Positions 1 to 10,500 of a stretch of DNA of 64,000 nt are shown piece by piece. Positions within the stretch are counted from its first letter, which is position 1; each line of letters opens with the position of its first letter. The position numbers and the translations under genes are program-made. The stretch is from Silvanigrella paludirubra. GTDB lineage: Bacteria > Bdellovibrionota_B > Oligoflexia > Silvanigrellales > Silvanigrellaceae. Where the stretch lies: assembly GCF_009208775.1 (NCBI RefSeq), contig NZ_WFLM01000001.1:62001-126000 (forward strand). The letters are read 5' to 3'. The notes beneath the pieces are model-generated. The model saw only the letters and a list, made by a program, of their open reading frames with translations, was not told where the DNA came from and made no database searches.

Positions 1-88
1 TTTTTTATAAATATATTTATTGTATTTTATCATAAAATCTCCAAAGAATAATTTTTAATAATTATTCATTAAAATTAAATTTGAAGAA

Positions 89-1084
89 TTAGGTAAAATC
101 ACTTTTCTTTCGATGAATTACCCAATTCATTATCACAGATTTTCTACCAAAAAAATATCTTTTGGGAAAACAAGCTTTTTGGTAATTATCCCACTCAATT
201 AATATTTTATGGGCTTTTCTTAATTTAATAGTTGGGATTTTTGGAAGAAGATGGTGTGTTAAATGATAGTTATCTCCAAAAGGAAAAAAAATCATACTTG
301 ATAATTTATTTGGCATTGATCTTGTACTTTTTATAATTCCATTGATTTCAAGTCCAGCATGATCTGAAATTTCCATAAATACTTTTAAAAAATGATATAA
401 TGTTGCTTTTGATACAAACCAAAGTATTAAGAATATAATTACTTTTTTTAATGAAAAAATATAAATTAAAGTAACTAAAAAAATAAACCACCAGAAAAAA
501 ACTTCTAAAATTTCTTTATAATTAAAATAATATAAATTTCCAAAATTAGAACTTTTAAGCCATTTTTTATTTCGAATTGCCATTATATAAATTTGGTAAC
601 AACTTTTTTTTTGAGTTGGATCAAGTTCATTTATAAAAACAAAGTCTGGATCTTTGTTTTTTATTCCTAAATAACGATGATGTGCTAAATGAGATTTTCT
701 AAAATATTTTGTTTTTTCAAATAGTGGATATCCTGCAAAAAAATTTGATAAATATTCATTTAATTTTTGATTGGAATATAAATTATTATGCGAAGCGTCA
801 TGTAAAATATTGCGAAGAGTTCTTTGATTAATACTAATTATAACTATAGATATAGGAAAAAATAAAAAGTGAATCCCTGCGGTTAAATACCAGCCAATGA
901 AAATGCCACTCCAAAGATACAAAATTAAAAATGTTGAAAAAAGAGAAGATGGGTTTTCCAATTTTTTAAAATATTTTATTTTTTCTTTTGAATGAATAAA
1001 GTTTAAAGTATCAGAAATATCTTTTATATTTTTATGAAGAATGTTTTTTTCTAATTCAGCATTAGAACAATTTTGCTCATTCAT
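89..1084 (-). CDS. membrane fatty acid desaturase family protein
   Basis: A 331-residue integral membrane protein of the di-iron fatty acid desaturase/hydroxylase superfamily. Three histidine boxes are visible: HDASH at residues 95-99, HLAHH at 132-136 and HLTHH at 274-278. They are separated by hydrophobic stretches near residues 50-85 and 185-235. Together the boxes would hold the two irons that introduce a double bond or hydroxyl into an acyl chain or related lipid. The ATG lies about 9 nt after AAAAGG. The family also includes carotenoid and sphingolipid enzymes, so the exact substrate is open; a role in membrane lipid unsaturation is the simplest inference. It lies on the same strand as dps, but the 86-nt gap makes co-transcription uncertain. 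Confidence 0.85.
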   Translation of the reverse strand: MNEQNCSNAELEKNILHKNIKDISDTLNFIHSKEKIKYFKKLENPSSLFSTFLILYLWSGIFIGWYLTAGIHFLFFPISIVIISINQRTLRNILHDASHNNLYSNQKLNEYLSNFFAGYPLFEKTKYFRKSHLAHHRYLGIKNKDPDFVFINELDPTQKKSCYQIYIMAIRNKKWLKSSNFGNLYYFNYKEILEVFFWWFIFLVTLIYIFSLKKVIIFLILWFVSKATLYHFLKVFMEISDHAGLEINGIIKSTRSMPNKLSSMIFFPFGDNYHLTHHLLPKIPTIKLRKAHKILIEWDNYQKACFPKRYFFGRKSVIMNWVIHRKKSDFT

Positions 1085-1170
1085 TTTATTTAACCTTTTA
1101 ATATTATATATAATTTTGTTTATTATATTTAATTAAAAGAGTCAAATCCTTTTTTTGAATGAATCCTGGA

Positions 1171-1638
1171 TTAGTCAAAATGACTTCTTAACATCCAGGC
1201 TGTTTTTTCATGTTCTTCAATGCGAGCGGTTAGAAAATCGCTTGTTCCTGCATCTCCAGCTTTATTTGTTTCTTCGATCCAAGATCTTAAGTTGCGAATG
1301 ATAGTTTCGTGATCTTCTAATAATATTTTGATCATTTCTCTATCTTTTGGAACTTCTTTTGTTTCTTTAAGACAAGTTAATTCTTTTAATTGGGAATATG
1401 TTGCAGGAACAAATTCTCCCAAAGAACGAATACGTTCTGCTATTTCATCTAAGCTATCGAATAGAGCATTATATTGTGTATCAAATAACTTGTGAAGGTT
1501 TTCAAAATACATTCCCGTCACATTCCAATGGAAATTGTGAGTTTTTAAATATAAATAGTACGAGTCTGCTAAGTAGTGAGAAAGTATTTCTACAATTTTA
1601 GCGCTATCCGATTTATTTATTCCTATATTTGCTTTCAT
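1171..1638 (-). CDS. dps: Dps-family ferritin-like DNA-protection protein
   Basis: A 155-residue Dps mini-ferritin, the usual family length. Dps forms a dodecamer that oxidises and stores iron with hydrogen peroxide and protects DNA during stress. All five ferroxidase ligands are present with canonical spacing: H37, H49, D53, D64 and E68, in the contexts HNFHWNVTG and LHKLFDTQY. The N-terminus is short and carries few lysines, so DNA binding by an N-terminal tail, as in E. coli Dps, is uncertain. The promoter region just upstream carries two inverted repeats (1707-1716 and 1722-1745) that could bind an iron or peroxide regulator. The family call is firm; the symbol is by homology. Confidence 0.93.
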   Translation of the reverse strand: MKANIGINKSDSAKIVEILSHYLADSYYLYLKTHNFHWNVTGMYFENLHKLFDTQYNALFDSLDEIAERIRSLGEFVPATYSQLKELTCLKETKEVPKDREMIKILLEDHETIIRNLRSWIEETNKAGDAGTSDFLTARIEEHEKTAWMLRSHFD

Positions 1639-1706
1639 ACGTTTTCCTTTCAGAAATGAAGTTTATTTTCCTTCAATATTTTCAGGCTAGCATACTTTTT
1701 GGGGAG

Positions 1707-1745
1707 TTACTAGTAATTTAGACTAATTCTAAATATATAATTAGT
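1707..1745. promoter_or_regulatory. two adjacent inverted repeats in the dps upstream region
   Basis: A perfect 10-bp palindrome TTACTAGTAA (1707-1716) is followed by arms ACTAATT (1722-1728) and AATTAGT (1739-1745) separated by 10 nt. Both lie between the dps start and the pfk stop. They may be operator sites for dps. In sequence this AT-rich, short palindromes also arise by chance, so the call is weak. Confidence 0.3.
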
Positions 1746-1812
1746 ATTATTTATATTTTTGTTATTGGTTTTATGAAGTTAAGTAGGGTAAGAGTATTAA
1801 TATCGATCTCAG

Positions 1813-3081
1813 CTATTTATCTGGGCGAACGTAATCTAATAATCTTTTTTTGATATGTTTTGGCTTTAAGGCATGAATCTCAGGAACAATTCCGGCAAGT
1901 GGCATAGCATATTGATAAAATTCTTCTGTAACCCCATTTTCTTCACTATTAATCATACTCTTAGGCATTAATTTTGTTTTTTGAGCAACAAGTTTTAAAT
2001 CACAAAGTGAAGTTTCACATTTATAAGTATCTCCAGGCAGGCGGATTAATGTAACCATTTTATCCGATTCTCCTTTCATCATATAGTGAACTCCCATGGA
2101 TCCTACTAAAAAGGCATCGGCTTGATCAGTAGGAGAAGCCATTCCAGCAAGAGATCTTTGTAAATAACCAAGGGTATCGGCACGGCAGCGTAACTTTCCA
2201 AATGCTGTATTATATACTAAGTTTTTCTTGATTAAATTTGATAAATAATCGCCAAGTTTTCCTGAGCTTGATAATAGGGCGTTACCAAATTCATCTTTTT
2301 CACCAGCAAATTTTTCTTCACCAAGTTGATCTGCAATTCCCTCTGCTACAACAATAGTAGCTCTGCCAATACGATTATAGGTTTTTTGAACATCAGATAA
2401 AAATTTCTTCTCATTAAATTCAACTTCAGGAAGATAAATTAGATGAGGACCAACTTCATCATCATCTTCAATATCAATATGGCCTTTTTTTGCTAATGCC
2501 GTAGCTGCAGCGATCCAACCAGCATGTCTGCCCATAACAACATTTATTTTAACACTATTGAAAAAACTTCTATTATCAAGGTCATCTCCAGCAATAATGT
2601 GAGAAACAACCTTTGCAACACTTCCGTATCCAGGGCAATGATTTGTTACCATTAAGTCATTATCAATTGTTTTTGGGATATGTAGAATACGAACATCATA
2701 TTGACGTTTATTTGCTTCTTCACGAATAAGTTGTGCTGCTTCAGCAGAGTCATTACCACCATTATAAAAAACAAACTTAATATTGTGGGCTGTAAAAACT
2801 TCAAAAATGCGATTAAGATCACTGTGTCTTGGTTTAATGCGGGCAGAGCCTAACGCAGCTCCTGGAGAATTGGCTATTGTGCGCCAAACTCTGGTATCTT
2901 CACTAGAAAGATCAATTAGATTTTCATAGAGAACACCATGGAGTCCATGGTATGCTCCATATACATGATTAATTTTATCTGGATAGTCTCTGCTTGCTCC
3001 CATAATTCCAGCAAGAGATTGATTGATCACAGCGGTAGGCCCACCTGATTGAATTATAAGAGCATTACCTTGAAGTGTCAT
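1813..3081 (-). CDS. 6-phosphofructokinase, probably PPi-dependent
   Basis: Phosphofructokinase that phosphorylates fructose 6-phosphate in glycolysis. Numbered from the ATG at 3081 (422 residues), the donor-site loop is GGND at 108-111 and the catalytic loop is PKTIDND at 136-142. Enzymes using ATP usually read GGDG and PGTIDND. Asp in the fourth loop position (D111) and Lys before TIDND (K137) are the marks of pyrophosphate-dependent enzymes, which also run the reaction backwards. A TTG 15 nt upstream is in frame, but GGAG sits 9 nt before the ATG, so I chose the ATG. Asn rather than Asp at residue 110 is a variation seen in some bacterial PPi enzymes. Donor use is inferred from motifs only. 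Confidence 0.88.
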   Translation of the reverse strand: MTLQGNALIIQSGGPTAVINQSLAGIMGASRDYPDKINHVYGAYHGLHGVLYENLIDLSSEDTRVWRTIANSPGAALGSARIKPRHSDLNRIFEVFTAHNIKFVFYNGGNDSAEAAQLIREEANKRQYDVRILHIPKTIDNDLMVTNHCPGYGSVAKVVSHIIAGDDLDNRSFFNSVKINVVMGRHAGWIAAATALAKKGHIDIEDDDEVGPHLIYLPEVEFNEKKFLSDVQKTYNRIGRATIVVAEGIADQLGEEKFAGEKDEFGNALLSSSGKLGDYLSNLIKKNLVYNTAFGKLRCRADTLGYLQRSLAGMASPTDQADAFLVGSMGVHYMMKGESDKMVTLIRLPGDTYKCETSLCDLKLVAQKTKLMPKSMINSEENGVTEEFYQYAMPLAGIVPEIHALKPKHIKKRLLDYVRPDK

Positions 3082-3201
3082 GAGTGAAATCTCCAAAAAT
3101 AAAAAATTATAGCAATTTGAGATGCTATAATTGTTAAATTACATTTATTAACTTACACTACCGAATATTAAATGCAATATCAAGTGGCTTGTCCTTAATA
3201 A

Positions 3202-4482
<1,281 letters not shown>

Positions 4483-4524
4483 CTATACAATCACTTCTAT
4501 GTGTGTATTTGCTTTGTGAAATAA

Positions 4525-4540
4525 GAACAGATTTCTGTTC
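4525..4540. promoter_or_regulatory. perfect 16-bp palindrome between purA and the TPR gene
   Basis: Arms GAACAGA and TCTGTTC are separated by TT, in the spacer between two divergent genes and 64 nt upstream of the purA ATG. The form is that of an operator for a dimeric repressor. No regulator can be named from the sequence. Confidence 0.35.
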
Positions 4541-4618
4541 GCGCAACTCTCACACATCCATTTTTAATCTTCAACATTTTAAGGTATGATTTGTGCATCA
4601 TTTGATAGGAGAAATTTT

Positions 4619-5230
4619 GTGCAGAACTCTTTGAATGACTTTCGTTCCGCCTTGTTTGCTGGAGATTTTTATTTAGCTGAAAATATTGGATTAGTTCAAA
4701 TCCAACAAAACGGCGAAAAAGCTGATTGGCTAAATGAATTGGGTATTTTATATTTAATGAAAGGAGATCTTCCTGAAGCTCTTCGTTTTTTTGATAGAGC
4801 CGTAGCTTCAGATAGTAATTTTATAGAAGCTCAATTTAATGCCTCTATTATTTTGAGTGATCTTGGGTTTTATGATGAGGCGGCGACTCGATTTGCAGAT
4901 GCTTGCAAAAGAGAAGGAACACTTCTGGCTCAAAAACATTATGATATGTTTTTATTTTATCAATCCGTTCGTCGCTTTTCTGAAGCAGAGGAGGAAATTA
5001 AAAAAGCAATAGCACTATATCAAAACACCGATTATATTATTGAACTAGCAAGAAATTATCTTGAACTACAAAAATATGATGAAGCATTAGAACAAATAAA
5101 TCATATTCTTACGATCGATCCAAATCATCCTATTGCAATAAATTTAAAATCACAGTGCATGCAATCAAAAGAAAACTTTATTACGAATCCAAACTCTGCT
5201 AAAGACATGGAAAGTAAATTATTAGCTTAA
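4619..5230 (+). CDS. TPR-repeat protein
   Basis: A soluble tetratricopeptide-repeat protein of about 203 residues with no signal peptide. At least four helix-turn-helix TPR units are visible. Examples are WLNELGILYLMKGDLPEALR followed by FFDRAVASD, the next FIEAQFNASIILSDLGFYDEA unit in part, and YIIELARNYLELQKYDEALE near the C-terminus. TPRs bind other proteins, and no enzymatic motif is present. The frame is open from an ATG at 4586, but AGGAG at 4607-4611 is 7 nt before a GTG at 4619 (Val12 of the longer form), so GTG is the preferred start. Divergent from purA. Partner and role unknown. Confidence 0.75.
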   Translation: MQNSLNDFRSALFAGDFYLAENIGLVQIQQNGEKADWLNELGILYLMKGDLPEALRFFDRAVASDSNFIEAQFNASIILSDLGFYDEAATRFADACKREGTLLAQKHYDMFLFYQSVRRFSEAEEEIKKAIALYQNTDYIIELARNYLELQKYDEALEQINHILTIDPNHPIAINLKSQCMQSKENFITNPNSAKDMESKLLA

Positions 5231-5276
5231 AAAGTTAATAATATTTTTTGTTTTTATCTTAGAAAGAAATCGATAT

Positions 5277-5714
5277 ATGAAGTTATTTTTTGTATTAGTA
5301 TGTACTTTATTATTTCCTATTTTCTCTTTTTCTAAAGAGTTATGTATTAAAAATGATAAAGGAATTTTTTGTGGGGTTGAAGTTACTGTTGAAGAAAAAA
5401 ATAATAATAAACCTGAAAAAAAAAGGGAATGTGTAGAGTTTAAAGGTAGCAAATTTTGCGGATATGATTGTAAAAAAACAATATTTGGCGCTGACTGCAA
5501 AAGAGAAAAAGACGAAAAATGTATTGAAAATATAAATGGTGTTATTTGTGGTTATAATTGCAAAGAAAGTGTTACAGTATCTGGTTGTGCTTCTAAGCCA
5601 TTTTATGAATGTGTCATTCGATTTGGTGAAGTAAAATGTGGAACGGATTGCAAGTCAAAATATGGAAATTTGGAATGTGGTGAAGATGATCCAAATGCAA
5701 AATATATTAAATAA
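5277..5714 (+). CDS. small secreted cysteine-repeat protein
   Basis: A 145-residue protein with a clear Sec signal peptide (basic start, hydrophobic core 3-18, likely cleavage near residue 20). The mature part is built from cysteines at 52, 61, 65, 74, 82, 91, 95, 104, 112, 121, 125 and 134. These follow C-X8-C-X3-C-X8-C with X7 linkers, three perfect units of 30 residues. A half unit precedes them (C23, C32). Most units contain CG followed by a CK step. The even cysteine count and extracytoplasmic address suggest disulfide-bonded modules. I do not recognise a characterised family. It sits 46 nt after the TPR gene on the same strand. Confidence 0.75.
   Translation: MKLFFVLVCTLLFPIFSFSKELCIKNDKGIFCGVEVTVEEKNNNKPEKKRECVEFKGSKFCGYDCKKTIFGADCKREKDEKCIENINGVICGYNCKESVTVSGCASKPFYECVIRFGEVKCGTDCKSKYGNLECGEDDPNAKYIK
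5430..5678 (+). repeat. three 30-residue Cys-rich coding repeats
   Basis: Codes for three tandem protein units with the fixed spacing C-X8-C-X3-C-X8-C-X7. Only cysteines, the Gly after the second cysteine and a Lys after the third are well kept, so the repeat is visible at protein level and not as near-identical DNA. Confidence 0.8.
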
Positions 5715-5726
5715 TCATAATTCCAT

Positions 5727-7331
5727 TTAAATTTCTGAATAATGTTTTGAAAATAAATCTGTTTGGAATGGATCTGGTTGAACTTCAATGATTCTAGATT
5801 TTTTGGAAGTTTGAATATTTTTACTATTTTTATGCAATTCATAAGAGATTCGCCAAAACTTAGCTAAATATTTAAAATCAAAATCATGATTATTTTGGCA
5901 TAAAGTTGAGGCTTCTCCCTTTAAAACTTTATTAAATATTTTTCCGCCTTTATTATTAATGATAACAATGTTGGTAATTAAATTGGGTCTTTGACTTAAC
6001 ATCCATAAACCAGCCATGTCATATAGTGTTGTTAAATCACCAAATATGCCCCAATTTTCCGAAGAAAATTCATCTGCAAAACCTAGAAATGAGGATATTT
6101 GACCATCAATTCCATTTAAACCACGAGAAGCATCTATTTTAAAGTTTTTATAGTCATAAGATGCAGATAAATCCCAATTTCGAATGGGTAAACTATTTCC
6201 TAAATAAACTCGAGAATTTATTTCTATTATTTTGGATAAGTGATAAAAAATAGACTCCTCAGCTTCAGGATAAATTTCAAATAATTCATTTAATTTTAAG
6301 TAACATTTTTTATCTAAACTTAAAAATTGATTTATTTTAGAATCATCAAATGAATATTTTCTTATTTTTATATTTGAAAGAAATAATTCAACAGGAGTAT
6401 TTATACTTTCTGTGTTTGGCATGCCAGGAAAATTACTATTTGAAATAGATAAAACTTTTATATTTTTGTAAGTCTCATCTAAATCTCTCCATATTCTGTG
6501 TGTTGGTGTGCCGCCAATCTTTAAAATAGAATCAATTTTAAAATCCGATTTAATAGAATGAGCCCATATTTTGTCTGCACAATTTATTCTTAAATGAACA
6601 AGATCTTTAGATTCTCTTATATTTGAAATAGATTCTAAGTATACTGGTGCATTTAAGTTCTTTATAAATTCAATAATTCCTGTGTAATTATTTTCATTTA
6701 ATTGTGAAATAATTACAAGTAGGTTTTTACTTTTTGAAATAAAACTTTCTAATTTATTCTTATTATGATCAAATAACCTTGAATTTATTTCCTGCAAATT
6801 TATATTTTTATCGTTCTGAATAAAAGGAATTTCTTTAATATCTCCGCTTTGTAAAGGAATATCAAAACAGATATTAAAATGTAAAGGCTTATTCTTTGGA
6901 ATGTTTGATAAATCAAAGCGCTGCCCTGGGGAAAGATCAAAACAGGCGCTCACATAAACTCCAAAAATATCTTTTTGCTCTGCACTCTGGGGAGATCCCG
7001 TGCTTCGATAAGATTTAGGCCTGTCAGCTGTTATTAAAATTAATGGCAAGTTGGAATAATATGCCTCCATAACTGCCGGAAGCAATTCTCCTACTGCCGT
7101 CCCTGAAGTCGTGATAATAGCAACAGGTTTTTTTAAAGATTTTATTCTTCCTAAAGCATAAAAAGCAGCGGATCTTTCTTCAAAGTGATTAAAGACGATT
7201 TTATGATTGCTTTTAATATTGCAAACAGTTTCAATTAAAGGAATATCGCGAGCTCCAGCGCAAACGTAAAATTCTTCAACCCCCCATTCTAGAAGATTGC
7301 AAATTATTTCTCTTGAATATTCTCTATTCAT
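5727..7331 (-). CDS. menD: 2-succinyl-5-enolpyruvyl-6-hydroxy-3-cyclohexene-1-carboxylate synthase (MenD)
   Basis: A ThDP-dependent enzyme of menaquinone synthesis that joins 2-oxoglutarate to isochorismate. Length 534 residues, typical for MenD. The N-terminal PYR domain carries E51 in FEERSAAFYALG (the ThDP-activating Glu) followed by TSGTAVGELLPAVMEAYYS and LITADRP. The C-terminal PP domain has GLNGIDGQ and the ThDP/Mg motif from G431-D432 to N459-N460-KGG. The ATG follows AGGG. No other men gene lies in the window, so the pathway must be encoded elsewhere. Its 3' end faces the Cys-repeat gene. menD implies menaquinone-based respiration. Confidence 0.95.
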   Translation of the reverse strand: MNREYSREIICNLLEWGVEEFYVCAGARDIPLIETVCNIKSNHKIVFNHFEERSAAFYALGRIKSLKKPVAIITTSGTAVGELLPAVMEAYYSNLPLILITADRPKSYRSTGSPQSAEQKDIFGVYVSACFDLSPGQRFDLSNIPKNKPLHFNICFDIPLQSGDIKEIPFIQNDKNINLQEINSRLFDHNKNKLESFISKSKNLLVIISQLNENNYTGIIEFIKNLNAPVYLESISNIRESKDLVHLRINCADKIWAHSIKSDFKIDSILKIGGTPTHRIWRDLDETYKNIKVLSISNSNFPGMPNTESINTPVELFLSNIKIRKYSFDDSKINQFLSLDKKCYLKLNELFEIYPEAEESIFYHLSKIIEINSRVYLGNSLPIRNWDLSASYDYKNFKIDASRGLNGIDGQISSFLGFADEFSSENWGIFGDLTTLYDMAGLWMLSQRPNLITNIVIINNKGGKIFNKVLKGEASTLCQNNHDFDFKYLAKFWRISYELHKNSKNIQTSKKSRIIEVQPDPFQTDLFSKHYSEI

Positions 7332-7518
7332 TTGATTTTCCCTAAAAATTTACACGAGGGAATGAACCCCACCAAATTTCCATAGCATAATTTTTAGTAG
7401 GGATCATAGAGCAAAATTATTTTTTAAAACTCCTTTATTATGGCATTTAAAAGCTCTTTTATATGCAACTTTTTTTCAAGCGAACTTTTATAGATTTCTT
7501 CAAAATAAACCTATTAAT

Positions 7519-10500
7519 TTATTTAATCATAGATATTTCTATAAAAGAACCTTCATCTAATTCTGAAACCATATTTTTAAAATTTTTTGGATCTATTAAA
7601 TTTTCTGAATTTATTCCAATCATTAAATTTTCTAAATTTAATTTATTTGGATAATATTCCCTAATAATAGTAAAAATAAAATCATCACTATTTGGATAAT
7701 TCAATTGTAAATAAAGATCATTTTCAAAATGTGAAATTTTTAATTTTGCTAATCTAGCATCATTTACATGAAAAATATAATTTAAATTTGTTAAATTATT
7801 TAATTTAAAATTAGAATTTATTTCATTAAAAGAATTTTTGTGAAAAATGATTTCTCTTGAATAATTATTTTTAATGGATAGATTAAAATGAAATCTTTCA
7901 TCGGTGTTTTCAATTACCTTTGTAATTTGTTCTATAAGAGTACTTGATACTGTTATTTGTTTTCCTATTTGAATTTGCAAATGCCGATATTTTGATGAAA
8001 TAAACCAATTTTTTAAATTTATATAATAATATTTTTTACTCAACTCATCTTGAAATGATATTTGTAAATCTGATTTTAGATTCTCTTTTATACTTTCAAA
8101 AATAATATTTGTAATTTTTATATTTGAATTATGTATGTATAAATTATCCATCGACTCATTTTCGTCTTCATTATCTATCTCTAAATAATTACTATTTTCA
8201 AAACTAGAATACAAATCAGGGCTAAAATTTAAAATATAGGTATCAAATCCTTTTCCGCCATTTAATTTTGTGGTAGTAGGGTATCCTAATAAATTTTTAA
8301 AAAATTCTAAAATATTTTCTTCTGAATAATCTTTTGGAATATGAGATGCTAGAGTTGCTGATAAGGTATCATCACCATCATGACCATATAGTTTGTCAAA
8401 TCCTCCAACACCCGAAATAAAATTATTATTTTGATCTCCATGAATTTCGTCATTTTTTAATGTACCAATAATATTTTTTGCTTTTAAAATATTTTCTAGA
8501 TTTCCAAATATAGGTTTATCAATTTGAATTATTGAATTTTCATGTGTAATTTTAAAAGTGTCTATCGGAGTTATTTCTAAATTATTTTCATTTTCAATAT
8601 AAAGATTTCCATTTTTTGATGTATAAATATTTCCTTTTATGTCTGAAATAATTAAGTGCTGATTTTTTTCACTTTGGAAATAATTGCTAACTTGAATTGC
8701 AGGAATAAATTTTTCATTTTCATAAAATCCAATATATAAATGCGAATTGCTTTTTCGTGTGACTAAATTTTTAATATCTGTCATGATTGTATCTAATCCA
8801 TTTTCTGTATTAGAATCATAACTATCATCATAATTATCAATAATTTTCATACCATCACGTATTGATTGAGATTTATCTATAATTATTCCATAATTTTTGA
8901 TTAAATTAAACAAATCATTTTTGATAAGATTTAAGGTATTCATTAAATTTGATGATTTTTCATGAATCATGGGTTGTAATTGACTTAATGTAATTTTTTT
9001 TAAATAAATTGAATTCTTTTTATTGCTTTCTAAGGCTTCACTTACATAATAATTATTTCTATTTTGATAATGCCTTATTGCTTCATCAGATAAAGTATTT
9101 TCAGTATGAAATTGATTTATTTTATTCATAAATAAATCAATTTCATCTAAACTGCTATTAGAGTTTATTTCAAAGTTAGATATTTTTTGAAGAGATTCTT
9201 TTATAATTAAAAGTTCTTTATGAATTGATGTGTTTTTAAATTCATAGTCTTTTAATTCAGAATTTATATTATTTATTTTGATTCGAATTGAATTTGATAA
9301 ATCCTTTAATTCTATATACTTATTTTTAATGTTTAGGATATTTTGTTTTGAGGTTTGAACTGCATTTGATAATTTATTCATTGAAGAATAATAACTACTG
9401 TCAATTACTTTTATTGAGCTAAAAATATGAATATTATTGTTATTTATTGATAATAATGATTCAGAAATATTGTTTATTTTATCTTCCATAATTTTTATTT
9501 CATTTGTTATGGTGAAATAATCATTCATGATTTTTGAAATATCATTATTTGTTAAATCTTTTAATAAAATGACATAAGTATCGTTTCCTTTCCCTCCATT
9601 AAGTTTATCAAATCCTGCGCCTGGAAATAGGTTATCGTTACCTTCATTACCGTTGATAGAATCATTGCCACTATTACCAAATAAGGAATTATCAGATTCA
9701 TTTCCGTGAATGACATCGTCTTGGTTTGAGCCGAAAACATTTTCAATATTTCGGAATTGAGGAAAGTCGTTTGATTTATTATTATTAAGATTAACAGTTA
9801 AATTTTTATTTGAGATTCCTTGTAAATGAATAGTATCAATCCCTTCACCTCCATCAATAAATCCTTTTTCATTTTCTTTTGATTGAACTATGTCATAAAA
9901 TTCAAAAACATCTTCTTTTTTGCCACCAACAAGATGCAGCATATAGGTAGAAGGGTGAATATTAAATAAGTTAATATCATTTTGATCAGCAACAATGGAA
10001 CTTATCATATTTCCATGAATCCCTTGATCTCCAAATCCAACTAAAAATAAATTTGCTTTTTTTGAATCTGGTATAGATTTTAATTTTTCTTTATTTTCAA
10101 TTGAAGGATTATCAATTCTTTCAATCATAGTTGTATTAGAATTGACGGATGGGCATGTGACAGTGTGATTGATATATTGAATATTTGCCTGAGAATAGTA
10201 TTGGTTATTTGGAAGCGATGGTGTATTTGTTTCTTTTTTTGTTAAAAATGAATGATAAGTATTTATAGAATTGTTGTGTTTACTTAAAATATCATTTTTT
10301 AAATTTATATTTACATCACTTCCTATATAAGAATTGTTTGTTAAACAGGAATGGCTTTTATTTGGTATTGGAACACCAGGTGTTTTTGAAATTCCACAAC
10401 CTCCATAAGCACAAGCTATTATTCTTGTTTCATATGTAAAAGGGATATAAAGATCAACTTTTGGATAAATTAATTTTTTAAAGTAAAATAAACTATTGTT

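Noticed and set aside
1141..1170. AATCC/GGATT near the dps stop as a terminator stem
   Set aside because: The loop would be too small and no T run follows on the minus strand.
3082..3096. Upstream TTG start for phosphofructokinase
   Set aside because: The TTG overlaps the GGAG ribosome site that correctly places the ATG at 3081.
7463..7654. Short plus-strand frame at the 3' end of the toxin
   Set aside because: Low complexity, antisense to the toxin, no start signal.
9561..9746. 61-codon frame in another frame over the first RTX block
   Set aside because: Produced by the repeat composition of the toxin gene.
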